From positions 174,122 to 238,121 of the forward strand of contig JAJVDF010000235.1 in NCBI GenBank assembly GCA_022410635.1: 64,000 bases of DNA, in the 5' to 3' direction. Shown here piece after piece: positions 61,319-64,000 of the stretch. Within the stretch, counting starts at the first letter, position 1; each line of letters starts with the position of its first letter. This stretch comes from Tretioscincus oriximinensis (Eukaryota > Chordata > Lepidosauria > Squamata > Gymnophthalmidae). Both the position numbers and the translations under genes were made by a program. The notes beneath the pieces were generated by a model. That model did no database searches. It was not told where the DNA came from and was given only the letters and a program-made list of their open reading frames with translations.

Positions 61319-63078
61319 AAGGATTTTTGTCCCACCTACCGTATAGTCCTGCTTTGCAATATATCCCCTTAGTTTTTAATTAAATTTACTCTCAAAAGTA
61401 ATTGAGCCTTACCTTAGTCATAAATATCCAGCATTTCTGAGAACCAGAACCATTTCTAGAACCAGCATTTCTGAGAAATAACGTAAGATTACACTCACTG
61501 CCAGCAAGACAGGGAAAAAACGTATGTACTTTAGTTCTGGTTTAGTGATCAAATCCAGCATTTACTGTTTATTGTAAAAATCACAATATACATTCTTTGA
61601 AATATTCTATGGAATAAACAAGAGTGCATTTGCAACCAAAAAGAACAGGCAAATCTATATACAACCAATTTCTATCAGCTGAAATGTAATCCAGAAAAGT
61701 CGATGAACTGATGGGATAAATCTGATTAGCATTTCTGCACGAAGAGAAACATAGGAAATAAAAAGACAGTGGAATCCTGAATGTGTTTACTCAGAAATAA
61801 AGCCCACTGATGTTCAAAATGGATAATGTATTGCCGTATGGAAAGTTTTAAAACCTTCCAAAAGGACAGCCCCGTTTTATAAGGGAGAAATACCATCATT
61901 CAACAAAAATCTTATTTTTAGGGGAAATATTAATACCAACAAAATGCAAATTTCTAAAATTCCTTCTGGTTGCAGCTGTAATTCTCATCGTGTTGCTAGC
62001 TTTACCTCTTTCCCTGACAGAAGATTACCTTCTGAACCAAATCAGCTTTCTTTACTACACACAGTCTCTTCTGATACGTTCATCTAACCAGCAACGCTAT
62101 AATTTTAATAATGACAGGGCTTTAAATATGATTACAAGTTTTTCCTCTTGTTTTCCCCATCTAAAAATAATACTATTAGTCATTTTATATCTCCTTTTTC
62201 TCGTCTTTGCAGTATGCCACACTAAATACACAAACTGAAATTTGCACAACATCTCCCTTTTTTTGCTTTTTTTCTTTTTCTTGACATTTATATATCTACC
62301 AGACTGGAAAAGCCTGTCTTTACAGCTTTGTGATAACTTTACACATTGTCAATTAGAGGTGACTTTTTTAAAAAATAAATATATACATTTCATCCATGTA
62401 TCTTAATATTAGCTGTTGCTATACTTCAGGCATTACCATCCTGGTACACTTGCATTCCAAGTGAATTGGACCAGTTCTCAGTCAACCCAACTGGTACAGC
62501 TGTTGAGAGACAAATCCAAAACACCTGGAAGGGAACGAGGTTAGGAAAGACTGATTGGAAAACATACTGTAGACAGTTTTTGTTTTGGTTAAGAATGCAT
62601 TGTCAAAAGCCCACTTTCGCATGATATATATATAAACAGCCAATCATTTTCTTGCATGAAGCTACCACCAAGTCACCCCTGAAAACTGTTGGGCTGCATA
62701 TTGCTAGTTCTTAATTCGTTCTGAACTGAAAATAATAATATAAATTCAAACCAAAGGAGGGGGGATGGAGGAGAATCCCTTGCGCTGGCCAGAATTAATT
62801 TAGCAAGTAAAATAAATGCTTCATGTGCNTTTTTTTTTTNAAAAAAAGAGGAAAAATGAAAAGAATCCCAGCTCTTTTCAGCATTGCCTTTTTACCATTG
62901 GTTTTACACAAGGAACTCATAGTTTTTACATATCACCAGAGTTACAGAATTGGTTCGGCTCAAATGAAAACTGCTCAGAAGTGGTTTTCAAAAATAATAA
63001 GTAATATATCATCCTTGGTCTGGATTTTTTTTTCCCCCAAGAAAAAACAAAACCCAATTTCGCCCATGCCAAGTGATT

Positions 63079-63124
63079 TTTTTNNAAAAAANTTTTTTTT
63101 ATTATTATTATAATTATTATTATT
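63079..63124. repeat. T-rich/(ATT)n low-complexity tract with ambiguous bases
   Basis: Poly-T, N bases, poly-A, poly-T and then ATT/AAT repeats. Likely an unstable microsatellite poorly resolved in the assembly. Confidence 0.8.
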
Positions 63125-63330
63125 TGGTCAAACTTTTCCACAGCCCAAGTGGAAAAAGTGAAGAGGCTGCTGGTAGCTTGGTTTGCTTTTTTTCCACAGG
63201 ACTTCTAGAAGAAACAGGAGCAAAAATAAAAATAAAAATCGAAATGTATGTGTGTGGGTGGAGGGGGGGGATAACCAGCCAGGCAAGCCCTTTGACCTTG
63301 GTTTATTGCGGGGCGGTGGGGGGGCTTGCG

Positions 63331-63349
63331 TGTGTGTGTGTGTGTCGCC
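63331..63349. repeat. (GT)n microsatellite
   Basis: Short GT run flanked by G-runs (63313-63323) and C-runs, within the presumed CXXC4 intron near the exon. Confidence 0.85.
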
Positions 63350-63504
63350 TTTCCCCCCTTTAAGGTAGGGTTCATGGTGAGTCCAAAGGAGGAGGGTGTG
63401 CATGTTTTGCGTGCAGTGCTGGTGGCCAGCAAGGGGGGTTGCCCTGGGGGGAGGCCAGGCCAAGGGGGCTGCCGCCGCCTCCTCCCGTGCCCCCCCTTCA
63501 CACC

Positions 63505-63666
63505 TCACAACCTGAAGGATGCCTCGGAGAAGGGGTGCTGCATCTTGAAACTAGACAAGAAGCACTGGAGCGGCGGGGGCAGGGGGTTCACCAGGGAGGG
63601 GGGCGCCGCGAGGCCTCCGCCGCCGCCGCCGCCGCCGCCGGAAAGAAAGAAATCATCTCCTCTGAC
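63505..63666 (-). other. CXXC4 intron start with open read-through frame
   Basis: Directly after the donor at 63665-63666 the CXXC4 frame stays open for about 53 codons before a stop near 63505. It includes a second Gly run encoded by a GCC/GGC repeat at 63616-63640. Splicing at the donor would remove this segment. If the intron were retained, the protein would get a different C-terminus. I read it as intron; no sign of coding constraint is visible apart from the open frame. Confidence 0.6.
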
Positions 63667-64000
63667 CTCGAGCGACGTCGTGCCGGGTTTTTTCTTGAGC
63701 TCTTCGCATTTCCTAAACTTGCAGATCTGGTGTCCCGTTTTGCGGTTCCTGCAGCTGCTGCAGACGCCGCAGTTGATGAGCCGCTTGCAAGGCACGCACA
63801 CCCCGCACCGCTTGCGCTTCTTCTTGGCCGGGTTCCCCGACGTGGCGGACGAAGAGCCGCCGCCGCCGCCGCCGCCGCCTCCTCCGCCGCCGCCTCCTCC
63901 CCCGCCGCCGCCGGCTCCTGCTCCGCCTCCCGCCGCGCCCGAGGCTCCCACCAGGGCGGAGGCGGCGGCGGCGGCGTGGCTCTGCGGCCCTTCGGCCAGG
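63667..64000 (-). CDS. CXXC4: CXXC4 (IDAX) CXXC-type zinc finger protein, partial coding exon
   Basis: Partial exon read on the minus strand; the reading frame is open past the right window edge, so the start codon is outside. About 111 codons are visible: an Ala-rich stretch, a run of 19 Gly (63856-63912), a Ser-rich linker, a basic KKKRKR patch and a complete CXXC zinc finger (63706-63807) with eight cysteines in the order CGVCVPC, CGVCSSC, C, C. The finger follows CXXC4 (KRLINCGVC) and not CXXC5 (RRRINCEQC). A KTGHQI peptide (63724-63741) matches the KTXXXI motif reported to bind the Dishevelled PDZ domain. The exon ends after SLE at GAG|GTCAGA, a plausible donor in phase 0. Known family roles: binding unmethylated CpG DNA, restraining Wnt signalling through Dishevelled, and lowering TET2 protein. 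Odd points: expanded poly-Gly and one extra Thr in PGTTSLE compared with the mammalian PGTSLE I recall. The terminal exon was not found. Confidence 0.93.

Larger units (their letters stand above)
61319..63369. other. presumed CXXC4 intron, no element recognised
   Basis: Downstream of the CXXC4 donor on the minus strand. AT-rich, with A/T runs and Ns at 62829-62847. I looked for a terminal exon ending in FRWFF and an acceptor and found none. Confidence 0.5.
63370..64000. promoter_or_regulatory. CpG-rich island over the CXXC4 exon
   Basis: GC content and CpG frequency rise sharply from about 63.4 kb to the window end, in contrast with the AT-rich 63 kb to the left. It contains (GCC)n runs and the CXXC4 coding exon. 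CpG islands over early exons are usual for developmental regulators. No promoter or TSS is shown here. Confidence 0.7.

Noticed and set aside
63667..64000. CXXC5 as the identity of the zinc-finger exon
   Set aside because: The finger reads [13 protein letters not shown], which fits CXXC4; CXXC5 has an RRRINCEQC-type segment.
1..64000. CRISPR array, operon or prophage
   Set aside because: No regularly spaced direct repeats and no compact coding; the repeats are eukaryotic LINE, SINE and TIR elements.

Overview
This looks like nuclear DNA of a sauropsid vertebrate, most likely a squamate and possibly a gecko-like lizard. The base is CR1 and L2-clade LINE remnants, two tRNA-derived SINE families and many short inverted-repeat elements. 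There are no compact bacterial-type genes, operons or CRISPR arrays. Scattered single N positions suggest a short-read draft assembly. The clade assignment is an inference from repeat content only.

The only host gene I can support is at the right edge. Positions 63667-64000 on the minus strand hold a partial coding exon of CXXC4 (IDAX), with a complete eight-cysteine CXXC zinc finger and a GT splice donor directly after it, inside a GC-rich, CpG-rich stretch. Everything to the left is downstream of this exon with respect to the gene, so it is CXXC4 intron and/or 3' flanking DNA. I could not find the short terminal coding exon by eye.

The other 63 kb is a repeat landscape. 1-5.3 kb: sparse unique DNA, one SINE and three hairpin elements. 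6.4-8.0 kb: the best CR1 copy (reverse transcriptase with FADD box) and a second CR1 3' end. 9-14.7 kb: SINEs of both families and a 0.6-kb TIR element. 15.0-16.1 kb: a decayed L2-type reverse transcriptase, minus strand. 21-26 kb: a dispersed repeat whose sister copy lies inverted at 60.6-61.1 kb, a 0.6-kb foldback and a possible solo LTR. 27-41 kb: CR1, L2, SINE and microsatellite pieces. 42.7-45 kb: a nested hairpin element and a 1.6-kb decayed L2 copy. 48-51.5 kb: hAT-like elements and CR1 ends, one carrying a 760-bp palindrome that itself carries a SINE. 51.9-57.5 kb: many short inverted-repeat elements, one nested in another, and a hairpin retroposon with a 14-bp target-site duplication. 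57.5-63.4 kb: mostly unique sequence beside the CXXC4 exon.

The most unusual signal is the density and nesting of self-complementary elements: at least six families and more than twenty copies. One family (4.2, 42.8 and 57.1 kb) has a palindromic body but 9-14-bp target duplications and one fixed end, which points to retrotransposition rather than a cut-and-paste MITE.
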